This document shows, piece by piece, positions 17,660-25,484 of a stretch of DNA of 34,223 bases. Origin of the DNA: Planctomycetota bacterium (lineage in GTDB: Bacteria; Planctomycetota; Phycisphaerae; Tepidisphaerales; Tepidisphaeraceae); NCBI GenBank assembly GCA_039182125.1, contig JBCDCH010000043.1, positions 1-34,223 on the forward strand, in the 5' to 3' direction. The stretch's first letter is position 1. Each line of letters begins with the position of its first letter. The notes beneath the pieces are model-generated. The model saw nothing but the letters and a program-made list of their open reading frames with translations. It ran no database searches and had not been told where the DNA came from. The translations under genes and the position numbers were made by a program.

Positions 17660-17757
17660 GGCAATACTTCCGTGCAGGCCGAACGATAACGCCGTCGCTC
17701 GCGCTTGTCCCAGAAGTCGGCACTTGCTCTACCACCGCATCCCCCATTGGATAGAGC

Positions 17758-18867
17758 ATGCCCGCCACCACCGACTCGCCCACGGAGATCGCCGACCCGA
17801 TCAACGCTCGCATCCTCGCCGTCAGCGAAGACCAGTTGCAGGGCTTTCAAGCCGACCCGTTTGCCGACATCGCCCGACGTAGCGGCGTCGCGCTTGACGA
17901 AGTCCACACACGCCTGCGGGCCATGCTTGAGGCCGGGACAATCCGCCGCATCCGCCAAACATTGCTGGCCAACAAACTCGCCGAAGGTGCGTTGGTCGCG
18001 TGGAAGGTGCCCGAGGAGAAGCTCAACGCAGCGTTCGACTGGATGCATGCCAACGACCCGTTCAGCGGCCACGCGGTCATCCGCTCCACCGACGCTGAGA
18101 CGCCCGGCAGCAAGTACCGCCTTTGGACCACGCTCAAAGTGCCCCAGGGCAAGAGCATCGAACAGCACTGCGACATCCTCCAGCGCATCGTCGGTGCCGA
18201 GGCGTGGAAGGCGATGCCGGCGAAGAAGCTCTTCGCGTTGGGCGTCGGACACATTCGCCGGCGTTCACTGGAGATCGGTGCGATGGCGGACGAACCGAGC
18301 CAGCCGATCGACACCAAGGTACTCCCGATCGCGGATGAGCACTGGCCGATCCTCGAAGCGCTCAAACGCGAGTTGGCGATTGACGAAATCGGTCCTGACT
18401 TGTGGGCCAAGCGTGCGGCCGAGGCCGGCGTCTCGCTCGAAACGTTCGTCGACGTCTGCGGCCAGTTCGCCGAGCGTGGCATCCTCGGTCGCTTCTCGAC
18501 GTTCCTCGAGCACCACAAACGTCTTGCCACCGGCGAGCGCGTGACGAAGTTCAACGCCTTGTACCACTGGCGCGTCCCCGTCGGGCGCGAACTCGAAGCC
18601 GGCGGTGAGGTCGGCCGCTTCCACTGCATGACGCACGGCTACTGGCGCGAGGGCGGGCCGGAGTTCGCCAACGTCAACATCATGGGCGTCTCCCACGGCA
18701 CCGAAAAGGACCGCGTCCTCGCCCACAAAGCCGCCATCGACGAGCATCTGCAATCCTGCGGCATTGGCTTTGATTACACCAACGTGTTCTGGGGCGGTCG
18801 CAGCGAGATCAAGCCGAGCGAGATCAGCCCGGCCGTACACGACGGATGGCTGGCACAATACCAATAG
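17758..18867 (+). CDS. Two-module AsnC/Lrp-like protein resembling siroheme decarboxylase (AhbAB/NirDL)
   Basis: A 369-residue protein with two similar halves. Each has a winged-helix-like start followed by an AsnC-type ligand domain. In the first half, DPFADIARRSGVALDEVHTR, GTIRRIRQTLLANKL, LVAWKVPEEKL and KYRLWTTLKVP match the AhbA/NirD pattern (IRRI, KVPEE, YNLWFTL). In the second half, AERGILGRFSTFLEHHK, ALYHWRVPVG and MTHGYWRE match AhbB/NirL. Such proteins decarboxylate siroheme in the alternative heme or heme d1 routes, but many are labelled Lrp/AsnC regulators. No heme genes are nearby, so either a metabolic or a regulatory role remains open. It is divergent from the glycosidase gene across 98 bp. 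Its stop lies four bases from the convergent glucokinase stop. Confidence 0.6.
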   Translation: MPATTDSPTEIADPINARILAVSEDQLQGFQADPFADIARRSGVALDEVHTRLRAMLEAGTIRRIRQTLLANKLAEGALVAWKVPEEKLNAAFDWMHANDPFSGHAVIRSTDAETPGSKYRLWTTLKVPQGKSIEQHCDILQRIVGAEAWKAMPAKKLFALGVGHIRRRSLEIGAMADEPSQPIDTKVLPIADEHWPILEALKRELAIDEIGPDLWAKRAAEAGVSLETFVDVCGQFAERGILGRFSTFLEHHKRLATGERVTKFNALYHWRVPVGRELEAGGEVGRFHCMTHGYWREGGPEFANVNIMGVSHGTEKDRVLAHKAAIDEHLQSCGIGFDYTNVFWGGRSEIKPSEISPAVHDGWLAQYQ

Positions 18868-18871
18868 CGAA

Positions 18872-19903
18872 TCACATCCCCGCCGCGATCTGGGCCGCGC
18901 CGAGCAAACCGGTGTCGACCGGATCGAGCAACCGAATGGGCACCTGCTCAAGAATGCCGCGTTGCGTCCGGCCGCCGGCATCGAGGTATGTCCGGACGAA
19001 GCGATCATCGAACGCTTGCGAATCGGGGCTGCGAATCGCGTCGATAATGTTGCCTCCAAGCCAAAGACCCGCCGTGGGCAACAGCAACAGGCCGAGATTG
19101 CTTGCATACTGAGCAAGTACTTCCACGAACAACTCGACGGCGCGTCGCGCGAGGTCGGGATCGGCAACGCTCTCTTGCCCGGCCGCGGCGCACGTGATCG
19201 CCTGCCCGTCCACTCCGGCAACCAACCGTGTCGACGATGGATCGGCGAGGCAGGCGTAAAGGTTTTCAAGACCCGGCCCGCTGAGCACGGACTCGTACGT
19301 CACCCGCGTCGTCCCACGCTCGGCGGGTAGCAGCTTGCGTAGGCCGTCAACGATCTTCGACTGTTCCGCATTTCGCGGCGGGAACTCGAAATGCCCACCC
19401 TCGCTGGGCGACGGACGAAAGCCGGACGCGTGTTGAATGGCGAAGCCCACGCCGCAGCCGGTGCCGGGCATGAGAATCGCCCGCACACCCGACGGATTGT
19501 TTCGGCCCGCGTGAATCAGCGTACATGGCGCGACGCCGACCGATGCGATGTGGGCAGCCATGTCGTTGACGAGCCAGACGTTCGCACCCAACGCCGCGCC
19601 GATCTGACGATTGGTTACGTCTTCGTGGGGCCGGTTGGTCATGGCGACATGTGCGGTACCGTTAGGCTCGTTGGTGATTTTGCCCGCGATACCGAAGCAT
19701 GCCCGGTCAACGCCCTCGACCTCACTGGCAAAGTCCTTGGCGAATCGGCCGACCGCGTCGATGATCGGGCACTTGCGGTAGGTCATCGGCAAGCGCAAGT
19801 CGCCCTCATTGCCGCGGGCCGGGTGGTCGATCGGCGCACAGCCGTCATCGTTGTAAAAGTCGAGCCGAACGTTGGTCCCTCCGATGTCGCCTGCGAGAAG
19901 CAT
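18872..19903 (-). CDS. glk: Glucokinase (Glk family)
   Basis: Phosphorylates glucose to glucose 6-phosphate with ATP. The 343-residue product begins MLLAGDIGGTNVRL with the phosphate-binding GDIGGTN at residues 5-11. It continues with ACFGIAGKI, VWLVNDMAAH, MPGTGCGVGFA, the hexokinase-type SEGGHFEFPPRN and SVLSGPGLENLYACL. It ends with LPTAGLWLGGNI and DTGLLGAAQIA. These match the PF02685 glucokinases rather than the ROK family. The frame stays open upstream to about 20212, but that part is low-complexity, crosses the divergent gene, and lacks family motifs, so ATG 19903 is chosen even though no SD precedes it. Confidence 0.9.
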   Translation of the reverse strand: MLLAGDIGGTNVRLDFYNDDGCAPIDHPARGNEGDLRLPMTYRKCPIIDAVGRFAKDFASEVEGVDRACFGIAGKITNEPNGTAHVAMTNRPHEDVTNRQIGAALGANVWLVNDMAAHIASVGVAPCTLIHAGRNNPSGVRAILMPGTGCGVGFAIQHASGFRPSPSEGGHFEFPPRNAEQSKIVDGLRKLLPAERGTTRVTYESVLSGPGLENLYACLADPSSTRLVAGVDGQAITCAAAGQESVADPDLARRAVELFVEVLAQYASNLGLLLLPTAGLWLGGNIIDAIRSPDSQAFDDRFVRTYLDAGGRTQRGILEQVPIRLLDPVDTGLLGAAQIAAGM

Positions 19904-20131
19904 GCGGCGAACGTAGACGCCGACCGGGTCGTCGGCAAACTGCCAAACGTGATAGAGATTGCGTTTCTTCTCCTTCTTTCTCCCGCAACTTTGGCCTGAC
20001 CCGACGATGTCATTTTTCGGACATCGCGCGACGCCGCTGATCGCCCGGACCTTGTTGCTCGACGCAGCCCCCGCCTCCCGTCCGGCCCGGCATCGCCAAC
20101 CACACCGCGGCCGCGCCGCGGGGAAGTCGTC
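19904..20131. promoter_or_regulatory. Divergent intergenic region between glk and the membrane protein gene
   Basis: At 228 bp this is the longest gene-free stretch in the window, and it must hold the promoters of both divergent genes. On the minus strand a purine-rich tract (AAGAAGGAGAAGAAA, about 19967-19981) lies some 65 bases ahead of the glk ATG with no start codon suitably placed after it, so it may be a UTR element. GGGGAAG before 20132 is a plausible SD for the plus-strand gene. No clear -35/-10 pair or terminator could be assigned. Confidence 0.4.
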
Positions 20132-21349
20132 ATGGCCGATGAGCCCACGACCCAAACCGTTGTTGATCCGGTCCCGACCTTTCGCACCATGCGTAAGCGG
20201 TCGCCCTGGCATTGGATCATCGAGTACAACCCGTGTTACCTGCTCAGCGCCGTGTGCATGCTGACGGGCACGCTGCTGTTGACCAACACGCTCGACTGGT
20301 CGCCGACGCCGCTATCGCGGCTGTTGCCGATGCTCGGGCTGTTACAGGTGTACGAGCTGTGTTGCGTCGTGCTGGGCGTGGCGTTGTACCGGCGCATCGG
20401 GCCGCGGCGGGATGCGGTGGAACTGATCGCATTGGTCATGCTCTTCTCGGCGGATGTGTCGTTTCTGATGAGCGAGTTCGCGACGGACCACTTCGCGATC
20501 GGCACGGCTGTTTCGTTGACGTTGTTCGTCCTCGCCGTGGTAAAGTTGGCCATCATCGCGCGCGGGCTTCGACTCAATCTCGGGGCGAACACGATCGCTT
20601 TCGCGATCGCGGGCTTTGCCTTCCTCTACGGCATCCCGCCGTTGCTCAACCTCATCGACGATGGCGGCGTGATGAACGGCGGCGGCGTGATGGTCGCGCA
20701 CTTCTACGGGCTCTGGTGGATCGTCGGACTCGCCCCGCTGGCGTGGCGGCTCACGCACAAGGTCGGCGAGGTGCCGGGCTGGGTGAAGGCGGCGGCGGTC
20801 GTGCCGTGGGTGTCGTTCGCGGCCCATGTCGGCATCCTGCACTACGTCTACGACCGGCCGTTCCACGCACCGATGGCGACGCCGCTCGTCCTCGCGCTGA
20901 TGCTGATGGATCGCCAGCCGTTCGTGACGTTCCCGAAGATCTTGGGCCTCGCGGTTGCCGGCGTCTTCACGCTACCGACCACCGCACAACTGAACTTCGA
21001 CGCGGGGCCGATCACGGTCACCCCACTGCTCGTCGGACTTAGCGGCGTGTATCTCGCCCTGTTCTACACGTCGTTCGTGAAGTGGCTGCCACATGCGGCG
21101 ATCGCGGGGCTTGGCGTACTCGGGGTGCGCTTGTTCGGACCCAGCGGCGAAACGATTCTCGGCTGGTGGCGCGAGTCGTGGCAGTTCGCGTGGAGCCGAC
21201 GCCCGGCGACGCGCTTCGCCTGGGGCGTAATCGCCACCGCCGGCGCGTTCGGACTGCTCGCGATCGGGGCGCTCTTCAGCTTCCGGCCTCAGCGCGACGA
21301 CGCTTCGCGCAGCTCGCCGAACAACCTCGCAAAATCGGCCGGCTTGTAG
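20132..21349 (+). CDS. Polytopic membrane protein of unknown function
   Basis: A 405-residue protein not recognised by family. After a polar N-terminus containing RKRSPWHWIIEYNPCYLLS, it shows about ten to twelve hydrophobic segments, for example around 34-50, 62-84, 95-112, 118-140, 152-168, 190-205, 220-240, 248-262, 275-290, 300-320, 330-345 and 365-385. Conserved-looking features are the aromatic WHWIIEYNPCYLLSA near the first helix, a His in VAHFYGLWWIVG and another in HVGILHYVYDRPFHAP. No transporter or enzyme signature is visible. The ATG has GGGGAAG ahead. Its last 61 bases overlap the convergent mug gene. Similar large-membrane hypothetical proteins are common in planctomycetes. Confidence 0.75.
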   Translation: MADEPTTQTVVDPVPTFRTMRKRSPWHWIIEYNPCYLLSAVCMLTGTLLLTNTLDWSPTPLSRLLPMLGLLQVYELCCVVLGVALYRRIGPRRDAVELIALVMLFSADVSFLMSEFATDHFAIGTAVSLTLFVLAVVKLAIIARGLRLNLGANTIAFAIAGFAFLYGIPPLLNLIDDGGVMNGGGVMVAHFYGLWWIVGLAPLAWRLTHKVGEVPGWVKAAAVVPWVSFAAHVGILHYVYDRPFHAPMATPLVLALMLMDRQPFVTFPKILGLAVAGVFTLPTTAQLNFDAGPITVTPLLVGLSGVYLALFYTSFVKWLPHAAIAGLGVLGVRLFGPSGETILGWWRESWQFAWSRRPATRFAWGVIATAGAFGLLAIGALFSFRPQRDDASRSSPNNLAKSAGL

Positions 21350-21840
21350 TGGGCGTTGAGCCCGCTGGGGTTCGGCAGCACCCAAACGCGTGTGTCGCCG
21401 ATGCGGTGGTCGGGCTGGTGTCCGACCGCCGCTTTGGGCTTGGACCAGCCGGTGCGGTAAGTACCGATGCCGAGTACGGCGAGCCAAGCGGGCGCGTACT
21501 TCTTCACGCGCTTCTCCAACTCGGTTGCACCGGCCCGAACCTCGTCGGCCGTCAGGTCGGCCGCCGAGCGCGTGGCGCGTTGGACGACGTTGGTGATGCC
21601 GAGGCCGTTGGCGAGCAACACGTCCTGGTCTTGTGCCGTAATCGGTTCAGGCACGAACCCGGCGGCATGCAACGTCGGATAAAACCGATTGCTCGGCCCG
21701 GCAAAATGCCGCTTGCGGTAGGCGGTTTCGAGCCCCGGGTTGATCCCGCAGAAGAGCACACGCATGTTCGGTCCGACAAGGTCGGGCACGAGTTTGTTCT
21801 CGTACTTTTCAAGTTCTTCCTTGGGAATGCGCTTGGCCAT
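21289..21840 (-). CDS. mug: G/T(U)-mismatch-specific DNA glycosylase (Mug/TDG family)
   Basis: Removes uracil or ethenocytosine from mismatches by base excision. The protein has the catalytic-site motif FCGINPGLETAY (the Asn of GINPG is the water-positioning residue in E. coli Mug). It also has HFAGPSNRFYPTLHAAGF, GLGITNVVQRATRSA, WLAVLGIGTYR and the intercalation-loop motif WVLPNPSGLNAHY. All are in the Mug order and it is about the usual 170-183 residues. ATG 21840 (MAKRIPKEEL) is chosen over one 48 bases upstream, because the extra segment (MLRRRSAW...) has no family counterpart and comes from the repeat-bearing intergenic DNA. Confidence 0.9.
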   Translation of the reverse strand: MAKRIPKEELEKYENKLVPDLVGPNMRVLFCGINPGLETAYRKRHFAGPSNRFYPTLHAAGFVPEPITAQDQDVLLANGLGITNVVQRATRSAADLTADEVRAGATELEKRVKKYAPAWLAVLGIGTYRTGWSKPKAAVGHQPDHRIGDTRVWVLPNPSGLNAHYKPADFARLFGELREASSR

Positions 21841-21863
21841 CGCGTCGACGTTAGCCCCACCGC

Positions 21864-21954
21864 GCCATGCTGAGCGACGTCGAAGCATCCCTTCTTATCC
21901 GTGACCCGGTCTGTTGCGAACCCGGAGATATCCCTCGGCTACGCTCGGGATGAC
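21864..21954. repeat. Imperfect inverted intergenic repeat
   Basis: The left part (GCCATGCTGAGCGACGTCGA, from 21864) is an imperfect reverse complement of the right part ending CTCGGCTACGCTCGGGATGAC at 21954. Aligned by eye, about two thirds of the first 25 positions agree. The pattern of CTGAGCG plus CGAAGCATC against a CGCTCGGGATGAC end is that of a dispersed repeat seen between genes in many environmental bacteria. It lies between the pcrA 3' end and the mug start, the only gap here without a gene-related signal. Confidence 0.5.
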
Positions 21955-21969
21955 GTTGGGAGGAAACGT

Positions 21970-24213
21970 TCACCCGATCTTCTGCAGCTTCGCGAACTCG
22001 AGGAGCAGGCGCTTTTCGCCGTGGTGTTGGAATTTGACGGTGACTTTGCTGCCGATCTCGTCCATCGCGTTGACAAAGCCGGTGCCGAACTTGGGGTGTC
22101 GAACGCGGTCACCGACTTGCAGACCGCTGCTGACTTTGGGCATGAAGTCGCCGATGGAGCCGAACCCGCCGCGACCGGTGCGGTCGTCGACGTCGAGCAA
22201 GTGCTCGGGGATCTCCTTGAGGAACTGCGACGTGGTGCCGGGCCGGCGCTCGCCACGGACGGTGCGCACCGCGGCACGGCTGAGCATCAGGTGCCGCTGA
22301 GCCCGCGTGATCCCGACGAACGCGAGTCGTCGTTCTTCTTCCATCTGGTCCGGGTCCATCGCCGCTCGGCTGTGCGGCAGACAGTCCTGCTCCAGACCGA
22401 TCATCGCGACCGCGGGGAACTCCAACCCCTTGGCCGCGTGGAGCGTCATCAGCGTGACCGCCCCGCCGTCGGCCTGCAGCGCGTCGACATCGGAGAGCAG
22501 CGCGATCTGTGCGAGGTAGTCCACGAGCGTCCCGCCCTCCTCGCCCGCGTCAAACTCGGCGGCACTGCTGACGAGCTCGCTGAGGTTGGCGGCGCGGTCG
22601 CCTTCGGGATCTTCCTTGCGGACCGCTTTCTCCAAACCGCTCTCGGCGATGACGGCTTCCATGACGCGTTGCACCGGGCCGCCGTCCTCGTGGAACTCCC
22701 CGGTGAACATGTCGACCGGCTCGGCGGGTGCGGTGTCGAGCATGCCACGCCACTTGCGCATCAGCTTGGCGAACTTGCCGACTGCGGTGACGGCGCGGGC
22801 GTTGAGACCGTCGATGCTCTCCGCGTTGTGCAGCGCTTCGTAGACACTCACGCCGAGGTGGCGGGCGTGGGCGATGACGGTGTTGATCGTCGTTTGGCCG
22901 ATGCCGCGCGTCGGATAGTTGAGGATGCGCAGCAGCGAGACCTCGTCGTCGGGGTTGGCGATGACCTTCAGGTAGGCGAGCGCGTCCTTGATCTCCTTGC
23001 GGCCGAAGAACTCGGTGCCGCGCACGATCTGGTACGGGATCTGGTGTTGCCGCAATGCGCCTTCGAGCACGCGGGTCAGGCTGTTCATGCGGTAGAAGAC
23101 GGCCATGTCTTCCCAGTTGTGCCGCGGCTCGACGTCGTGGAGCTTCTGCAACCAACGGGCGACTTGGTCCGCCTCGTCGTACTCGTCCTGACAGTGAACG
23201 ACGTCGATCAACGCACCGGCACCTTGGTCGGTGAACAGCCCTTTCTCCTTGCGGCCGGTGTTGTTCTTGATCAGCTCCGTCGCGGCGTCGAGGATGTTCT
23301 GGGTGCTGCGGTAGTTGCGTTCGAGCTTGACGATCTTTGCGTCGGGGTAGTCGTCCTCGAAGCTGAGGATGTTGCTGATGTCCGCCCCGCGCCACGCGTA
23401 GATGGATTGGTCCGGGTCCCCGACGACGGCGATGTTGCGGTGCCGCATCGCGAGCATGTGGGCGAGGATGTACTGGGCATGGTTCGTGTCCTGGTACTCG
23501 TCGATCATCAGGTAGTGGAACCGGTCCTGCAGTTGGTCGAGCACGGCGCGGTTGTCGCGCAGGCCCAACGCGACCTTCATGAGCATGTCGTCGAAGTCGA
23601 GCGCGTTGCTCTCCTCCAAAGCCGACTGGTAGTGCTTGTAGATCTTCGCGAGGTTGCGCTGGAAGAAGTCGGTCGCTTGCCCGGCGAACTCGTCGGGCGT
23701 CTGCAGCTTGTTCTTCGCGTTGGAGATGTGGGAGAGAACAGAGGACGGCGTGAAGTTGGTGCTGGACACGTCGGCCGACTTGAGCGCGGCTTTGACCGCG
23801 GCTGTCTGGTCGGCGGTGTCGTAGATCGTGAACCCGGGCTTGAAACCGAGCTCCTCGCCGTGCGTGCGCAGGATGCGCAGGCACAGCGAGTGGAACGTGC
23901 AGATCGTCGGCGAGTAGTCGGCCAGCCCGAAGAAGTTGGGCAGCTTCCGCCCGGTCACTTCCTCGACGCGATGCCGCATCTCGCCGGCGGCCTTGTTCGT
24001 GAACGTGATCGCACAGATCTGCCCGCCGGGGATGCCCTGGGCGAGCAGATACCCAACTCGCCGGGTGAGGACACGCGTCTTGCCCGACCCGGCTCCCGCG
24101 AGGATCAGCAACGGGCCGTCGATGTGGCTGGCAGCTTCCCGCTGCTCAGGCGTGAGGTCGTCAAGAAACGCGTCGGACACGAAGACACCGTAGGCCGGTT
24201 GATGTTTGGGCAC
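21970..24213 (-). CDS. pcrA: UvrD/PcrA-type ATP-dependent DNA helicase
   Basis: A superfamily 1A 3'-5' helicase used in repair and replication-conflict resolution. The 747-residue product has all the motifs in order. They are the Q motif LTPEQREAA, I AGAGSGKTRVL (40-46 core), Ia ITFTNKAAGEM, II DEYQDTNHAQ, III VVGDPDQSIYAWRGAD, IV LERNYRST, V LMTLHAAKGLEF and VI VGITRAQRHLMLSRA. The C-terminus has the PcrA-type RNA-polymerase-interacting Tudor-like module (GDRVRHPKFGTGFVNAM). Start GTG 24213 is used. A second in-frame GTG at 24180 is possible, and no SD distinguishes them. It lies 18 bp after the small membrane gene. Confidence 0.95.
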   Translation of the reverse strand: MPKHQPAYGVFVSDAFLDDLTPEQREAASHIDGPLLILAGAGSGKTRVLTRRVGYLLAQGIPGGQICAITFTNKAAGEMRHRVEEVTGRKLPNFFGLADYSPTICTFHSLCLRILRTHGEELGFKPGFTIYDTADQTAAVKAALKSADVSSTNFTPSSVLSHISNAKNKLQTPDEFAGQATDFFQRNLAKIYKHYQSALEESNALDFDDMLMKVALGLRDNRAVLDQLQDRFHYLMIDEYQDTNHAQYILAHMLAMRHRNIAVVGDPDQSIYAWRGADISNILSFEDDYPDAKIVKLERNYRSTQNILDAATELIKNNTGRKEKGLFTDQGAGALIDVVHCQDEYDEADQVARWLQKLHDVEPRHNWEDMAVFYRMNSLTRVLEGALRQHQIPYQIVRGTEFFGRKEIKDALAYLKVIANPDDEVSLLRILNYPTRGIGQTTINTVIAHARHLGVSVYEALHNAESIDGLNARAVTAVGKFAKLMRKWRGMLDTAPAEPVDMFTGEFHEDGGPVQRVMEAVIAESGLEKAVRKEDPEGDRAANLSELVSSAAEFDAGEEGGTLVDYLAQIALLSDVDALQADGGAVTLMTLHAAKGLEFPAVAMIGLEQDCLPHSRAAMDPDQMEEERRLAFVGITRAQRHLMLSRAAVRTVRGERRPGTTSQFLKEIPEHLLDVDDRTGRGGFGSIGDFMPKVSSGLQVGDRVRHPKFGTGFVNAMDEIGSKVTVKFQHHGEKRLLLEFAKLQKIG

Positions 24214-24231
24214 CGTGCAGCTTCGACTCGA

Positions 24232-24516
24232 CTAGACGACGAACCAGATCACAAACAGCGCCGCGGTCGACACCAAGGCGATGACCATCGGAACGATCGT
24301 CAGCAGGCCCATGATCGATGTCACACCCAAGTCTCCAATCACGGCCAACGTGAGGTAACCGGCTATCACCGAACCGATGGCAACCGGACCAGCAAAGACC
24401 ATCACTGCAACGAACAACAGAATGCTGTCGTCATACCACTTGCTCTGAGCAACGGCACTCAAGAGCAATGTCGCGGCGAACGCGAAAATCCAGTTGATGA
24501 CCAACAGTCGCTTCAT
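24232..24516 (-). CDS. Small three-helix membrane protein of unknown function
   Basis: A 94-residue protein with three hydrophobic segments (about 5-22, 31-60 and 69-93) and almost no soluble loops. No motif is recognised. It starts four bases after the metF stop and ends 18 bases before pcrA, so all three are probably co-transcribed. GC by hand count over 24241-24480 is about 56%, lower than the neighbours, and codon use is less GC-biased. It could be a recent gene or one under relaxed constraint. The clean frame, a membrane-protein profile and tight spacing support it being real. Confidence 0.65.
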   Translation of the reverse strand: MKRLLVINWIFAFAATLLLSAVAQSKWYDDSILLFVAVMVFAGPVAIGSVIAGYLTLAVIGDLGVTSIMGLLTIVPMVIALVSTAALFVIWFVV

Positions 24517-24519
24517 GCC

Positions 24520-25413
24520 CTAAGCCGCGTTCTTGTCGCTGTTGGGCAGGTGCAGGCGTTCGACGATCTGCCGCGTCGCCGTGGACTTGTTGAGCGTGTA
24601 GAAGTGAAGGCCATCGACGCCTTGGAAGATCAGCTCTTCGCACTGGCGGACGGCGTGGTCGATGCCGGCCTTTTCGACCGCCGCTTCGTCGCCCTCGGCA
24701 TCGAGCTTCTCCAGCGCGACCAGCAGGTGCTGCGGAATCTTCGCGCCGCACATCGTGACGAACCGCTTGATCTGCGGCAGCTTCTGAATCGGCATCATGC
24801 CCGCAACGATCGGCACGTCGACGCCGGCCTTTCGGGCATTGTCGCGGAAGGTGAGGAAGTCGTAGTTGTCGAAGAACAGCTGGGTAATGATCCCGCCCGC
24901 ACCGGCGTCGACCTTGGCCTTGAGGTGCTCCATATCACGCTGTTTGTTGAGGCACTGCGGATGACCTTCGGGAAAGCCGGCGACGGTGACGAACATGCCG
25001 GGGTGCGTGTCCTTGATGAACTTTACGAGATCGCCGGCGTACTCAAAGCCGCCCTCGGTCGTCTGCCATGCCCCGCCGCCGGGCATGTCGCCGCGGAGGG
25101 CGAGGACGTTCTGCACGCCCTGCTCGGCGAGTTGGTCGAGGATCGCGGCGATCTCATCTTTCGTGTGTCCGACGCACGTCAGGTGCGCCATTGCGGTGAG
25201 CCCCGCCTCGCGCTGGATACGCCCGGTGAGCTCGACGGTCTTCTCCCGCGTGCTCCCGCCCGCCCCATAGGTCACGTCCACGAAGCTCGGCGAAAGCTCC
25301 TTGAGCTCGGCGATCGTCGTGAACAGATTGTCAAACCCCTTTTCCGTCTTGGGCGGGAAGAACTCGAAGCTCACCGTCGGCTTGGCGGTCTGGAGAAGCT
25401 GCTCGATACGCAT
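24520..25413 (-). CDS. metF: Methylenetetrahydrofolate reductase
   Basis: Reduces 5,10-methylene-THF to 5-methyl-THF for methionine synthesis, using FAD and NAD(P)H. The 297-residue product has the (beta/alpha)8 motifs in order: VSFEFFPPKTEKG (14-26), DVTYGAGGSTREKT, AHLTCVGHTKDEI, NVLALRGDMPGGG, AGFPEGHPQC, KVDAGAGGIITQLFFDN and PIVAGMMPI. It ends with HLPNSDKNAA. It is the first gene of a tight metF - small membrane gene - pcrA group. The ATG is 71 bases from the upstream phosphoesterase stop, with a hairpin in between. No methionine-responsive riboswitch was recognised ahead of it. Confidence 0.97.
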   Translation of the reverse strand: MRIEQLLQTAKPTVSFEFFPPKTEKGFDNLFTTIAELKELSPSFVDVTYGAGGSTREKTVELTGRIQREAGLTAMAHLTCVGHTKDEIAAILDQLAEQGVQNVLALRGDMPGGGAWQTTEGGFEYAGDLVKFIKDTHPGMFVTVAGFPEGHPQCLNKQRDMEHLKAKVDAGAGGIITQLFFDNYDFLTFRDNARKAGVDVPIVAGMMPIQKLPQIKRFVTMCGAKIPQHLLVALEKLDAEGDEAAVEKAGIDHAVRQCEELIFQGVDGLHFYTLNKSTATRQIVERLHLPNSDKNAA

Positions 25414-25436
25414 GGCAACAGACTATCCCACAAGCA

Positions 25437-25476
25437 TTCATCCGTCCAGCCGGATGAACGGATGAACGGATGAATG
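25437..25476. repeat. Hairpin with tandem GGATGAAC octamers upstream of metF
   Basis: TTCATCCG (25437-25444) pairs with CGGATGAA (25451-25458) around a six-base loop, and GGATGAAC recurs at 25452, 25460 and (as GGATGAAT) 25468. A longer alternative stem pairs 25435-25445 with 25466-25476. It lies in the 71-bp gap between the phosphoesterase stop and the metF start, so it may be a terminator, an attenuator-like element, or a small unstable repeat. There is no T-run on the minus strand. Confidence 0.5.
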
Positions 25477-25484
25477 ACTTTGCA

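Noticed and set aside
19904-20212. 103-codon N-terminal extension of glucokinase
   Set aside because: No family motif, crosses the start of the divergent membrane protein gene, and Glk proteins normally start just before GDxGGTN.
21901-25473. A 1190-codon open frame on the plus strand running antisense to pcrA, the small membrane gene and metF
   Set aside because: It crosses three well-recognised minus-strand genes, its protein is a His/Asp/Val/Arg-rich shadow with no domain, and such long antisense frames are expected in high-GC DNA.
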